The translations under genes and the position numbers were made by a program. Shown piece by piece: positions 43,357 through 52,318 of a DNA stretch of 64,000 nucleotides. The notes below the pieces were generated by a model that saw only the letters and a list, made by a program, of their open reading frames with translations, did not search any database and had not been told where the DNA came from. Numbering within the stretch: the first letter of the stretch is position 1; every line of letters begins with the position of its first letter. Origin of the DNA: Bacteroidota bacterium (GTDB lineage: Bacteria > Bacteroidota > Bacteroidia > CAILMK01 > JACPUW01); the NCBI GenBank assembly GCA_016192035.1, contig JACPUW010000035.1:116323-180322 (forward strand), given 5' to 3'.

Positions 43357-45132
43357 ATGAAACCAACAATGACATTCGTAATGGCAGCCCTATGGGCGGC
43401 CACCGCGCTGGGCCAGGTAGAACAGTCCATAAAAATAGACCGACTGCTTAGGGACAACGATGCCAAAAGATCTTATCGTGTTTATGAAGAAAAAGGCATG
43501 ACCGACGTGGCCGTAGCGGGCAGGCAACTGGCCATGGCTGCCATAAGTGACAATGACCACGTGGACATAGGCCATGGCAGGGTGTACCTGCCTATGGCGA
43601 GCGAAGGGGATAAGGGCCTGATCCTGGCGGGCTACGACCTGCTGGGCCGTCAGCTGGAGTGGGCCATGACCGGCAGCGGGCCTGACATACTGCGCTGCAA
43701 GGTAACCGCCGTGCCCACGGGTTTTGTGGCGGCGGTGGCATTTAGGGGGCAAATGACATTTGAGGGCAAGACGTATGCCGCCATAAACTACGTGGATGCC
43801 CTACTGATATATGTGGGCCCCGGCGGACAGCTTATCAACGTAAAACAGGTGCAGGGCCTGGAGTTTCAAAGTTTGAGTGCCTGTGGCCAAAACGTGCTCT
43901 TGGTGGGGGGATTTAGAAAAAGTTCTACCATTGATGGCCTACCGCTTGAAAAACCCTCCGATGAGCATCAATATTCCACGTTCTACTTTTTGTGCAGCCC
44001 CAGCGGAAACCGTAATTGGCTAAAAAGGGGGGCATACTTTATGACAAGCCATGCAGAGCCATATACGTTTCTTGTACAAGACCATATAGTGTATGCCAAT
44101 GAGGATGAAATAGGGATATGGACAACGACAGAATCGGGTACAGTGCCCATGCATCTTAACTACGAGGATAGCCTAGTGCAAACCCCATGGTTCAAGAGTC
44201 GGCCATTTATGGTGCGCCATATCCTTTTGGTTATCGATGCCAAGACGGGGGCATTGCGCCGGTCGGCTACCTTTATTACCGATAATAACATAGGGCTGAA
44301 CTTTGTGCATGACTCGGCCGGCCAATCCATGGTCTCGCTTATGGGCAACGACTCCCTGCACCTGGACCCTGTGCAACCCAATAAAACCAGCCGCACCACC
44401 TATATCTATGGCAAGGAGTGGAGGTTCCCGCCGGGGGTACTGTACGCACAGGTGCAATTTGGTGAAAATGGACTGAAAATAAGCCCAATAGATATAAAGG
44501 AAAGCAGTGTCTATTATGTAAATCCCGGGCCTTTGGGTAGTCTGCCTTGCTACCTCTATATGCGCAGCCCGGCCTTAGCGGGTCAAGATTTCCCCGCCTT
44601 GGTGGGCCTTGACTCGTCATACCGGTACAGCTATGTGATAGGAAACAAGGGTACGGTGCCTGCGGTGAAATGTCGCACGGGCAGTTTTCCATTCAATGCA
44701 CTGAACTCTATCGTGCCCGCTCCCAAGTATTTTGACAACCGCTTTGTATCACTGGCCTTTGTGAGCAACCGCCCGTATTTACCGTTCAGCGAACCAGAGC
44801 GACAGGAGGGGGTTTACCGCCTGTGGTACACGGTAAAAGACCCGTCAATGCTGGCGTCGGCCAGCCCCGGCCTGTATATAGCCAATGCATTTAGTCCGGG
44901 CGCGGACGGCATCAACGATAGTTTCCACCTGGCCCTGCAAAAAGTGAAGGAAACACACTGGGAGGTATATGCCACTACCGGACAACTGGTGTATGAGGGC
45001 ACGGCGCCCTGGCGGGGCAGCCGCCCCAATGGCCAGATGTACCCCGCCGGGGTATATGCCTACCGGCTGCGGGCCACCGATGCCTATGGTGTAGAAAAAA
45101 CCTATAGGGGCACCGTGCAGGTATTGAGGTGA
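43357..45132 (+). CDS. T9SS type B cargo (gliding-motility-associated C-terminal domain)
   Basis: A secreted protein of 591 residues. Signal peptide MKPTMTFVMAALWAATALGQ; an upstream ATG adds only three residues. The central region of about 480 residues shows scattered beta-rich blocks of the kind found in SBBP or propeller proteins (VDALLIYVGPGGQLINVKQV, VLLVGGFRKSSTIDG) but no enzyme motif. The C terminus is a type B domain: ANAFSPGADGINDSFHLALQ, WEVYATTGQLVYEG and YPAGVYAYRLRATDAYG. Type B domains are recognised by the T9SS and attached or released differently from type A. It converges on the SPFH gene. Confidence 0.88.
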   Translation: MKPTMTFVMAALWAATALGQVEQSIKIDRLLRDNDAKRSYRVYEEKGMTDVAVAGRQLAMAAISDNDHVDIGHGRVYLPMASEGDKGLILAGYDLLGRQLEWAMTGSGPDILRCKVTAVPTGFVAAVAFRGQMTFEGKTYAAINYVDALLIYVGPGGQLINVKQVQGLEFQSLSACGQNVLLVGGFRKSSTIDGLPLEKPSDEHQYSTFYFLCSPSGNRNWLKRGAYFMTSHAEPYTFLVQDHIVYANEDEIGIWTTTESGTVPMHLNYEDSLVQTPWFKSRPFMVRHILLVIDAKTGALRRSATFITDNNIGLNFVHDSAGQSMVSLMGNDSLHLDPVQPNKTSRTTYIYGKEWRFPPGVLYAQVQFGENGLKISPIDIKESSVYYVNPGPLGSLPCYLYMRSPALAGQDFPALVGLDSSYRYSYVIGNKGTVPAVKCRTGSFPFNALNSIVPAPKYFDNRFVSLAFVSNRPYLPFSEPERQEGVYRLWYTVKDPSMLASASPGLYIANAFSPGADGINDSFHLALQKVKETHWEVYATTGQLVYEGTAPWRGSRPNGQMYPAGVYAYRLRATDAYGVEKTYRGTVQVLR

Positions 45133-45151
45133 GCGGCAAATGTTTATGGAC

Positions 45152-45180
45152 AAAAAAAAAGACCGGCACTGCCGGTCTTT
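45152..45180. terminator. Bidirectional terminator
   Basis: GACCGGC/GCCGGTC stem with a 3-nt loop. On the minus strand it is followed by a run of nine T, so it is strongest for the SPFH operon; the + side has three T then AATTTTT. Confidence 0.88.
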
Positions 45181-45199
45181 CAATTTTTAGGGCACTCGG

Positions 45200-46183
45200 T
45201 TAGGCGTGTTTGAACAGGTCTTTTATACCGCCTATGGAGCTGAGTATGCCAGTGGCCTCATAGGGCATATACACCACCTTGTTGTCCTGGCCTTCGGCTA
45301 TGACTTTTAGGGCATCTATGTATTTCATGGCTATGAGGTAGTTCACAGGGTCGCCTTTTTGGTTGGCCACGGCCTCTGCTATTTGCATAATGGCTTCCTT
45401 TTCGGCCTGTGCCACGGTTATTATGGCTTGTGCCTTACCCTCCGCATCCAGTATCTTGGCTTGCCGCTCGCCTTCGGCGCGGTTTATTTCGCTTTCCTTA
45501 AAGCCTTGTGCCTCCAGTATCTTGGCCTGTTTCATGCCCTCGGCCTCCAGGATGGCCGCGCGGCGGTCACGTTCGGCCCGCATCTGTTTCTCCATGGCGT
45601 TGCGTATGTCGGCAGGCGGGTTTATGTCCTGTATTTCCACGCGGTTCACCTTCACGCCCCATTTGTTAGAGGCCTCGTCAAGTATCATGCGCAGCTTGGT
45701 ATTGATCGTATCGCGTGACACCAACGATTCGTCCAATTCCAGTTCGCCGATCACGTTCCTAAGGGTGGTTTGCGTGAGTTTTTCTATGGCATCGGGCAAG
45801 TTGTTGATCTCATACAGTGCTTTTACCGGATCCATTACCTGAAAGTAAATAATGGCATTGATCTCTACCCCAACGTTGTCTTTGGTTATCACGTTTTGCT
45901 TGGGAAAGTCATACACCGTTTCGCGCAGGTCTATGCGGGTACGGGTTTTGAACCGGGCGTATTTTCTTCCGTCAAGTCCCTGCACCACATAGCGCCAGTT
46001 CATTTCGCGCGGTTTGTCAATTATAGGCAGGATCACGTTGATGCCCGAACTAAGGGTTTTGTGGTACCTGCCCAGCCGTTCAATGATCATGGTTTCAGAT
46101 TGCTGGATGATCTTGAAACCCGAAACAGCGAAGATGACGATGAAAATCGCCAAAAGTCCCACAATTAAGGTTGCTCCACTCAT
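45200..46183 (-). CDS. SPFH/band 7 stomatin-like protein
   Basis: A membrane scaffold protein of 327 residues. One N-terminal membrane segment (about 3-23), then the band 7 domain (EMNWRYVVQGLDGRKYARFK, VITKDNVGVEINAIIYFQVM, VNRVEIQDINPPADIRNAME) and a long Ala/Glu/Lys coiled coil (about 195-270) with repeated EAEG and AEGERQAKILDAEGKA phrases. It pairs with the NfeD gene 18 bp upstream, a classic partnership in membrane-domain organisation and quality control. Last gene of the recJ operon. Confidence 0.94.
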   Translation of the reverse strand: MSGATLIVGLLAIFIVIFAVSGFKIIQQSETMIIERLGRYHKTLSSGINVILPIIDKPREMNWRYVVQGLDGRKYARFKTRTRIDLRETVYDFPKQNVITKDNVGVEINAIIYFQVMDPVKALYEINNLPDAIEKLTQTTLRNVIGELELDESLVSRDTINTKLRMILDEASNKWGVKVNRVEIQDINPPADIRNAMEKQMRAERDRRAAILEAEGMKQAKILEAQGFKESEINRAEGERQAKILDAEGKAQAIITVAQAEKEAIMQIAEAVANQKGDPVNYLIAMKYIDALKVIAEGQDNKVVYMPYEATGILSSIGGIKDLFKHA

Positions 46184-46201
46184 TATGTTGTTTGTTATTG
46201 G

Positions 46202-46657
46202 TTATGCTTTTTTTACGGTTACCACTATGCTCTCGCGGGCCGTTATTTCCACCTTGGTCCCTATTTCTATGCATGTACCGTCTATCGACACGGCCTTCCA
46301 TTGGTCGCCGTCCACGGCCACATAGCCGGTGCCTTTGCTGTCATCTATTGCCTCTATTACTTTGCCCACTTTGCCCACCAGGCTGTCGGCGTTGGTCTTC
46401 ATGTTTTCCACCCCTTTATACCCTATTTTCATCACAAAAGGCCTCACCAGGAAAAAGGAAAGGGCGGTGCCCACCGAAAAGAAAATAAGCTGCCAGGTAT
46501 AGCTCATGCCCAGTGCCGATGCCAAACTTCCGGTGAGAAAACCTATGCCCAGACAGGCCGAAACAAAGGCTGGGGTAAATATCTCTATGATAAAGAATAA
46601 GATGCCCAATAATGCCCAAACCTGCCATGTGTCAAGTACCACGCCGAAAATCTCCAT
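46202..46657 (-). CDS. NfeD family membrane protein
   Basis: 151 residues from the ATG at 46657; a TTG eight codons upstream is possible but unneeded. Three to four membrane segments (WALLGILFFIIEIFTPAFVS, LGIGFLTGSLASALGM, LIFFSVGTALSFFLVRP) are followed by the soluble OB-fold of the NfeD C terminus (DSLVGKVGKVIEAI, GTGYVAVDGDQWKAVS, IGTKVEITARESIVVTVKK). It is the short NfeD form without the protease domain and is paired with the SPFH gene. Confidence 0.9.
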   Translation of the reverse strand: MEIFGVVLDTWQVWALLGILFFIIEIFTPAFVSACLGIGFLTGSLASALGMSYTWQLIFFSVGTALSFFLVRPFVMKIGYKGVENMKTNADSLVGKVGKVIEAIDDSKGTGYVAVDGDQWKAVSIDGTCIEIGTKVEITARESIVVTVKKA

Positions 46658-46687
46658 ACTTGCTGTTTGCGTTTGGTTCAAAAATAC

Positions 46688-47434
46688 TCATTCCATTGCC
46701 TTGGGCATTTTTTTTCGCAATTCAAAATTCTGCCCCAGATATACTTTTCTCACCATCTCGTCGGCGGCCAAATGCTCTGCGGTGCCGGCATTTAGGATTT
46801 TTCCTTCAAATAACAGATAGGCCCTGTCGGTAATGGAGAGTGTTTCCTGCACGTTGTGGTCGGTAATAAGAATGCCTATGTTTTTGTATTTCAGGGTAGC
46901 CACTATGCCTTGAATATCTTCTACCGCTATGGGGTCCACCCCGGCAAAAGGCTCGTCGAGCAAAATGAATTTAGGGCTAACCGCCAGGGCCCTGGCTATT
47001 TCCGTGCGGCGGCGCTCCCCGCCAGAGAGTAAGTCGCCCCGGTTTTTGCGCACCTTGTGCAGGCCAAACTCGTCGAGGAGCATTTCCAAGCGGGCCTTTT
47101 GCTCCTTCCTGCCCAAATGGGTCATTTCCAGTATGGCTTTTATGTTGTCTTCCACACTCAGCTTTCTAAAAACGGAAGGTTCTTGCGGCAGGTAACCTAT
47201 GCCCATTTGGCCACGCTGGTACATGGGCGATTTGGTTATGACCTTGCCATCCAGTAGGATATTGCCCGAGTTGGGCTTAATAAACCCTACTATCATATAG
47301 AAGGTAGTGGTTTTCCCCGCCCCGTTGGGACCCAACAATCCCACTATCTCGCCTTGGTCCACCTCTATTGACACACCATTTACCACGGTGCGCTTACCAT
47401 AGGTCTTAACCAGGTTTTCGGCGGTTAACTTCAT
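46688..47434 (-). CDS. lptB: LPS export ABC transporter ATP-binding protein
   Basis: The ATPase that drives lipopolysaccharide extraction and transport with LptFG. From the ATG at 47434 it has 248 residues; a longer frame would extend into recJ. Walker [21 protein letters not shown]-loop [20 protein letters not shown], signature [16 protein letters not shown], Walker [21 protein letters not shown] and H-loop [20 protein letters not shown]. The GVDPIAV context is LptB-specific among ABC ATPases. It overlaps recJ by ATGA. Confidence 0.96.
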   Translation of the reverse strand: MKLTAENLVKTYGKRTVVNGVSIEVDQGEIVGLLGPNGAGKTTTFYMIVGFIKPNSGNILLDGKVITKSPMYQRGQMGIGYLPQEPSVFRKLSVEDNIKAILEMTHLGRKEQKARLEMLLDEFGLHKVRKNRGDLLSGGERRRTEIARALAVSPKFILLDEPFAGVDPIAVEDIQGIVATLKYKNIGILITDHNVQETLSITDRAYLLFEGKILNAGTAEHLAADEMVRKVYLGQNFELRKKMPKAME

Positions 47435-49137
47435 GATTGCAAAAGTTTTATATCTTTTATATTGAGTTGCAGGTACCTGTTGTCCCGCCACTGGCGCCAT
47501 TCCAGGGTGTAGCAAAGGTCGGCCACCGGTTGGGCACACAGGGCCTCGTAGTGGGCAGCCAGGTTAAATGCCACTGCGTCTATAATGCCCCCCTGTGGGG
47601 TGCGCACCTGGAAACGCATGTGGTTTCCCGACATTACACTAAGGTTGATTACCGGTATCCCACGGCCCACAAAAACGGGACGCATGTTCATAGGCCCAAA
47701 GGGCCCCATACGCTCTATGTTTTTGAGTAAGGTCCAGCCCAGGTGGCCTATGCCCATCTCCATGTCATACCAAACCTTGGGAACCAGCATGTCAGTGCTT
47801 AGGCGATTTCTTACCGCTTGGTCAAACCGATGCTTGAACAGCTCCAAGTGTTCCCGGGGCAGGGAAAGCCCCGCCGCTGCTTGGTGCCCACCAAATTTTT
47901 TAAATAGGTCGCGGCATTCGCTCAGTGCGTCGTAGAGGTCAAAACCATCTACGGTCCTGGCGCTCCCTACCAGCAGTCCGTCATCGCCATTGGTAAGTAC
48001 CACGGTGGGTTTATATACTTGTTCCACCAGTTTGGCCGCCACTATGCCTACCACCCCCTTGTGCCAGTGAGGGGCATACGCCACGGTACAGAGCGAATGT
48101 GCCTGAAAGGCATCATGTGCCATGATTTCCAGGGCTTCGGCAACCATATCCCGTTCCAGCTCTTTCCTGTGGTCGTTTAGTTCGTTCACGCCCTCGGCCA
48201 GTTTGCCAATTACCAGAGGTGCCCCCCCAATGAGAAGTTCCACCGCGCTATGGGCATGGGCCAGCCGCCCGGCGGCATTGATTCGGGGGCCCAGTTTAAA
48301 CACCACGTCGGCTATATCATATTGGCGCTCATAGCCTGCGGTTTCCTTGAGCTGTGCTATGCCAGGTAGTGGGTTGGCATTGAGTTTCTCCAAGCCAAAG
48401 TGGGCCAGTATCCGGTTCTCACCAGTTATTGGGACTATGTCTGATGCTATGCTCAGGGCTACCAAGTCAATGTATTGGAAAGGGTCAGCCCGCAACACGG
48501 CAACCTTTAGGTTTAGGGCACACGCCAGTTTGAACGCTATTCCGCAACCACTCAATTCTTTATAGGGGTAGGGGCAACCTGGCTTTTTGGGGTTTAGTAT
48601 GGCATAGGCATCGGGCAGCACAGGCCCGGGCAGGTGGTGGTCGGCTATAATTAGGTCTATGCCCAGGGCTTTTGCCATAGCGGCTTGGGCTACCGCCGTA
48701 ATGCCACAATCTATGGCCACTATTAGCCCAAAGCCATGATGGGCGGCATGGGATATGCCTTGTTCCGAAATGCCATACCCCTCTTTTTGACGATCAGGTA
48801 CATAAAAGGCTATATTGCTGTATATCTGATTCATATACAGTATCATAAGGGCTACCGATGTGGTGCCGTCCACGTCATAATCGCCGTAAAACAAAATCTT
48901 TTCGCCCTGTTCCACGGCTTGCGCTATCCTGGTCACTGCACGGTCCATGTGGTGCATTTCAAATGGGTGGTGCAGCTGGTCCACCGAAGGGTTGAAATAG
49001 GCCCGGGCACTGTCCAGGTCACTAATGCCCCGCTGGGCCATCAGGGTGGCCATCACCGTGCTTATCTTCAAGTCATTGGCCAGTCTTTCAATATCTTGCT
49101 GGGTTCCACAGTCCCGCCGCAGCCATTGTTTGTCCAT
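47431..49137 (-). CDS. recJ: Single-stranded-DNA exonuclease RecJ
   Basis: A 5'-3' ssDNA exonuclease for recombination and repair. 568 residues, normal. DHH-domain motifs [28 protein letters not shown] and the DHH signature [10 protein letters not shown], then [20 protein letters not shown]; the DHHA1 domain is in [20 protein letters not shown]. First gene of the recJ-lptB-nfeD-SPFH series, with an ATGA overlap to lptB. No TAnnTTTG match lies before its ATG; CGAAAGTA, 6 bp upstream, is one base off. Confidence 0.97.
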   Translation of the reverse strand: MDKQWLRRDCGTQQDIERLANDLKISTVMATLMAQRGISDLDSARAYFNPSVDQLHHPFEMHHMDRAVTRIAQAVEQGEKILFYGDYDVDGTTSVALMILYMNQIYSNIAFYVPDRQKEGYGISEQGISHAAHHGFGLIVAIDCGITAVAQAAMAKALGIDLIIADHHLPGPVLPDAYAILNPKKPGCPYPYKELSGCGIAFKLACALNLKVAVLRADPFQYIDLVALSIASDIVPITGENRILAHFGLEKLNANPLPGIAQLKETAGYERQYDIADVVFKLGPRINAAGRLAHAHSAVELLIGGAPLVIGKLAEGVNELNDHRKELERDMVAEALEIMAHDAFQAHSLCTVAYAPHWHKGVVGIVAAKLVEQVYKPTVVLTNGDDGLLVGSARTVDGFDLYDALSECRDLFKKFGGHQAAAGLSLPREHLELFKHRFDQAVRNRLSTDMLVPKVWYDMEMGIGHLGWTLLKNIERMGPFGPMNMRPVFVGRGIPVINLSVMSGNHMRFQVRTPQGGIIDAVAFNLAAHYEALCAQPVADLCYTLEWRQWRDNRYLQLNIKDIKLLQS

Positions 49138-49172
49138 TGTCCGAAAGTACGGCTTTGCACTTTACAGGGGAT

Positions 49173-49180
49173 TACCTTTG
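49173..49180 (+). promoter_or_regulatory. -7 box TACCTTTG for the porin gene
   Basis: TAnnTTTG match 11 bp before the ATG at 49192. A TTTG lies upstream with a shortened 15-nt spacer. It marks the true 5' end of the gene. Confidence 0.5.
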
Positions 49181-49191
49181 GCTCCAACAGC

Positions 49192-50381
49192 ATGAAGGCA
49201 TACCGCCAAACTTTCACCCCTTTTGAAATTCTAAGTGCACTGGCGCCAGGCGCAGTACCACAAGTTGTCGTGCCACATGGGGCTTTTTGTTGGGGGAAAC
49301 TGTTCGTGGCTTTGGTCGTCCTGCTCTTGGGCAATACCTGCGGGGCGCAGCCCGACACGGCGCTGGAGCAAAAGGCAGTCGTACACTTTTCGGGGTTCAT
49401 GGATGTGTATTATGCCTATGATTTCAATAGGCCGCAGGCGGGCATTCGCCAACCATTTTTTATAACCATAACCGGCACAAGGAGTGCAACCTTAATCTTG
49501 GCCTTATTAGGGCAACAATAAAACACCCCAAATACAAGGCCAACCTGGCATGGCAGGCAGGCACATATGCCATGGACAACTACGCTGGCGAACCCCAAAT
49601 GCTCCGCCATGTACATGAAGCCAATATTGGCCTGTGGCTCCACAAGAAAAATGGACTACGCCTGGATGCCGGAATTTTTAGTTCCATAATCGGTTTTGAA
49701 TCTGCCATTTCCATTGACAATTGGACATTGACCCGCTCATTGATAGCTGAAAATTCACCCTACTATCTTACCGGTGTCAAGTTGACCTACTTGCCTAACC
49801 ACACCTGGGAGGTGGTAGGCATGGTTTGTAATGGCTGGCAACGCATTAAAATGGTGCCCGGCAATTCCCTTCCTTCCTTGTGCACCCAGGTTAAGTTTAC
49901 CCCTTCGGAGAAGGTATGCCTGAATTGGAGTTCGTTTACCGGTACCGACGCCCCCGACACCACCAGGCGCATGCGATATTTTCATAATTTTTATGGCCAA
50001 TTCCAATTCAGCCCCAGGTTGGGTTTAATAGCTGGCATTGACCTTGGCAGTGAGCAAATAAACAAGGGTAGTCACAAATACGGTAGTTGGGTTGGAGCAG
50101 CTGTCATGGCGCGTTATGAACTGTGCAACCACTGGGCCACCGCGTTAAGGGCTGAGTACTACCATGACCCAAGGGGCATCATCATTGCCCCATCGGCGAT
50201 TGGCGGTTTCAAGGCATCCGGCATCTCAGCCAATGTGGACTATAAGGTGAACGGAGACTTTTATTGCCGATTGGAAGCGAGGTGGTTAGGTAGTGATGAC
50301 AGGATTTTCCAACAGCAGGGCCGAATGGTTGGGAACAATTTTTTTATTGTATCGTCCATGGCCTTGCGTTTTGATAAATAG
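49192..50381 (+). pseudogene. Outer-membrane beta-barrel porin, frameshifted at a T6 tract
   Basis: Encodes a porin-like barrel of about 395 residues in two frames. Frame 1 (49192-49521) starts MKAYRQTFTPFEILSALAPG, has a hydrophobic segment (LFVALVVLLLGNTCGAQ) and the family phrase FSGFMDVYYAYDFNRPQAG, then goes out of register after RQPFF. The T tract at 49456-49461 has six T. With seven, the frame continues FYNHNRHKECNLNLGLIRAT into YKANLAWQAGTYAMDNYAGE and the second part (to 50381), which has NGLRLDAGIFSSIIGFESAI, TLTRSLIAENSPYYLTGVKL and the ending MALRFDK, all typical of this barrel family. The cause is a one-base loss in the genome, phase variation, or a sequencing error. Confidence 0.85.
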
Positions 50382-50535
50382 AGTGGTAACATGTACTGCA
50401 ATAATTGATTGGCTCAGGTAAATCAAGGCTATCACGCCTAAGTACTGCCCCTATGCACCTAGTAGGCAGGTATTAAAGGCCCATGAGGCCTGGAAATCGG
50501 AACCCAAATTTGCCCGGCATAAAACCGATTGATGT

Positions 50536-51471
50536 ATGAGTATAAAAATCGTATTCATGGGAACCCCTGGTTTCGCGGCTGCGAGCCTTAGGGAGCTAAT
50601 AAAGGCCGGAATGGACATAGTGGCGGTGGTAACGGCGCCCGACCGTCCGTCTGGGCGTGGCCTGCAGGTTCACCAGTCGGAGGTAAAGCAAATGGCCCTG
50701 GCCCAGGGCCTGCCCATACTCCAACCGGAAAAGCTAAAGGACCCTGAATTTGTGGAATTATTGGCCAGCTATCGGGCTGATTTGTTTGTGGTAGTGGCAT
50801 TTAGAATGTTGCCTCAGGTTATATGGGCCATGCCCCACCGGGGTTGTATAAACCTGCACGCATCCCTACTGCCCAGCTACCGGGGGGCGGCACCCATCAA
50901 TTGGGCCATAATCAATGGGGAAACCAGGACAGGGGTTACTACTTTTATTATTGAAAAAGAGATAGATACAGGAAGTATTATCTTGCAGGAATCCCTAGAA
51001 ATTGCCCCCGATGAAACAGCCGGCGAGTTGCACGACCGGCTCATGGAACTGGGGGCAGCACTGATGGTGAAAACGGTTGAGGCAGTTAGGGACAACAAGG
51101 TAATATCCGTAAGTCAAGGAATCGCTAAAGATGCGCCCACTGCCCCCAAGATATTTAGGAATGACTGTGCCATTCAATGGAACAAGCCTTTGAGCCAGGT
51201 CTATAATCATATTCGGGGTTTGTCGCCCTACCCCGGGGCCTGGACCCTGCTGCACGGCAAGGTGCTCAAGGTGTATGCTGCCAAGCCCATATTTGGGGCA
51301 GCGCAGGGGGCTGTCGGGGCTTTGTCATTGGAAAACAATTCGTTGCTTGTAACGGTGCCTGATGGATGTTTGGAATTGCTGGTCATACAATTAGAAGGGA
51401 AAAAACGATTGACGGGCGAGGCGTTTGCCCGGGGGTATGACATACAGGGCGCATGCCTGGGGATGGGGTAG
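50536..51471 (+). CDS. fmt: Methionyl-tRNA formyltransferase
   Basis: Formylates initiator Met-tRNA with 10-formyl-THF. 311 residues, normal length. Start IKIVFMGTPGFAAASLRELI; the PDRPSGRGLQV loop; catalytic motif INLHASLLPSYRGAAPINWA with the essential Asn, His and Asp set (the Asp is in EKEIDTGSII). The C-terminal tRNA-binding domain holds IRGLSPYPGAWTLL. It is a single gene here; def is not adjacent. Convergent with a lipoprotein gene, 5 bp between the stops. Confidence 0.97.
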   Translation: MSIKIVFMGTPGFAAASLRELIKAGMDIVAVVTAPDRPSGRGLQVHQSEVKQMALAQGLPILQPEKLKDPEFVELLASYRADLFVVVAFRMLPQVIWAMPHRGCINLHASLLPSYRGAAPINWAIINGETRTGVTTFIIEKEIDTGSIILQESLEIAPDETAGELHDRLMELGAALMVKTVEAVRDNKVISVSQGIAKDAPTAPKIFRNDCAIQWNKPLSQVYNHIRGLSPYPGAWTLLHGKVLKVYAAKPIFGAAQGAVGALSLENNSLLVTVPDGCLELLVIQLEGKKRLTGEAFARGYDIQGACLGMG

Positions 51472-51476
51472 GGCAG

Positions 51477-52304
51477 CTACTTTTTCTCTATGGGTATAGA
51501 CTCGGTGTCGCCGGTGCTTTTTACCGCTACGGTTAGTTGGTAGGTTCCTGCTGGCAAATCTTTCATTTCCAACTCTATGTTTTTGCACCAACAGCCTTCT
51601 TCCAGCACCGTTTCGCCCAGTGTATTGGTGATAAAAACGGAGTGCTTTTTTCGTTGCCTAAAGGTAATGGATAGGCTTTGGCCCACCTGCTTGGATGATA
51701 GGTGCTCCACAAGGGTATATGGATTGGCATTCTTTTCTTTCTCCATGCCAACGATCTCTAGGGTATCCCATGGCAATTGGGCCATCACGTTGGCATACAG
51801 CACGTGCAGCACTTTTTCATTGGGGTCTAGGCTTATTTTGTCCTTGCCCGCCGCTATGATAAAGCCAGGCCGGTTTACTTCTGAGCGGGTCCAGAAGCGC
51901 AGCGTATCGTCTATGAGCCGCATTTGCGCTTCAAACTCCGCAAATCCCTTGATTAGGTTTCTCTTATGCTCAAATGCCGCAACCCAGTAGGCAGAATCGG
52001 GGTTGGTCTTTGCCAGGTAGTAGCGATCCCTAAAGCGCACGGCGGGGCCCCTATACAGCACCTCCCCATTGGTGCCCGTTACCAGGTTGTACTCGGATTT
52101 GGGGAGAAATTTCACCTTAAACGCTTGTATGCCAAAGGAAGAATGAATCAAAAAACTATCGCCCAACACCTTTTCCAGGTTCACGTACTTGCCTGTACAA
52201 GGCCCAGTAAACGCGCTAACTATGGCTTCGGTGGTCCCGGTAGGGCGGTTTTGGCATGCAATCATGAGCATGAGTGCCAGTAGGCTACCAATAGGTGGTT
52301 TCAT
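51477..52304 (-). CDS. Lipoprotein of unknown function with sorting-domain-like end
   Basis: 275 residues. Signal peptide MKPPIGSLLALMLMIAC with lipobox MIAC. The central region (about 30-200) has no known family (FGIQAFKVKFLPKSEYNLVT, FIIAAGKDKISLDPNEKVLH). The C terminus (SVFITNTLGETVLEEG, then LEMKDLPAGTYQLTVAVKST) resembles the last part of a T9SS type A sorting domain but lacks the YPNP-type front, so either it is a decayed domain or it shares the fold. It is the third gene of the tilS transcript, 14 bp after the propeller-like T9SS gene. Confidence 0.7.
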   Translation of the reverse strand: MKPPIGSLLALMLMIACQNRPTGTTEAIVSAFTGPCTGKYVNLEKVLGDSFLIHSSFGIQAFKVKFLPKSEYNLVTGTNGEVLYRGPAVRFRDRYYLAKTNPDSAYWVAAFEHKRNLIKGFAEFEAQMRLIDDTLRFWTRSEVNRPGFIIAAGKDKISLDPNEKVLHVLYANVMAQLPWDTLEIVGMEKEKNANPYTLVEHLSSKQVGQSLSITFRQRKKHSVFITNTLGETVLEEGCWCKNIELEMKDLPAGTYQLTVAVKSTGDTESIPIEKK

Positions 52305-52318
52305 TTTGGAAAAGTAGT

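Noticed and set aside
48736-49191. A long + strand frame running from inside recJ into the porin
   Set aside because: It is antisense to recJ and its upstream part has no protein features; the -7 box and signal-like segment place the start at 49192.
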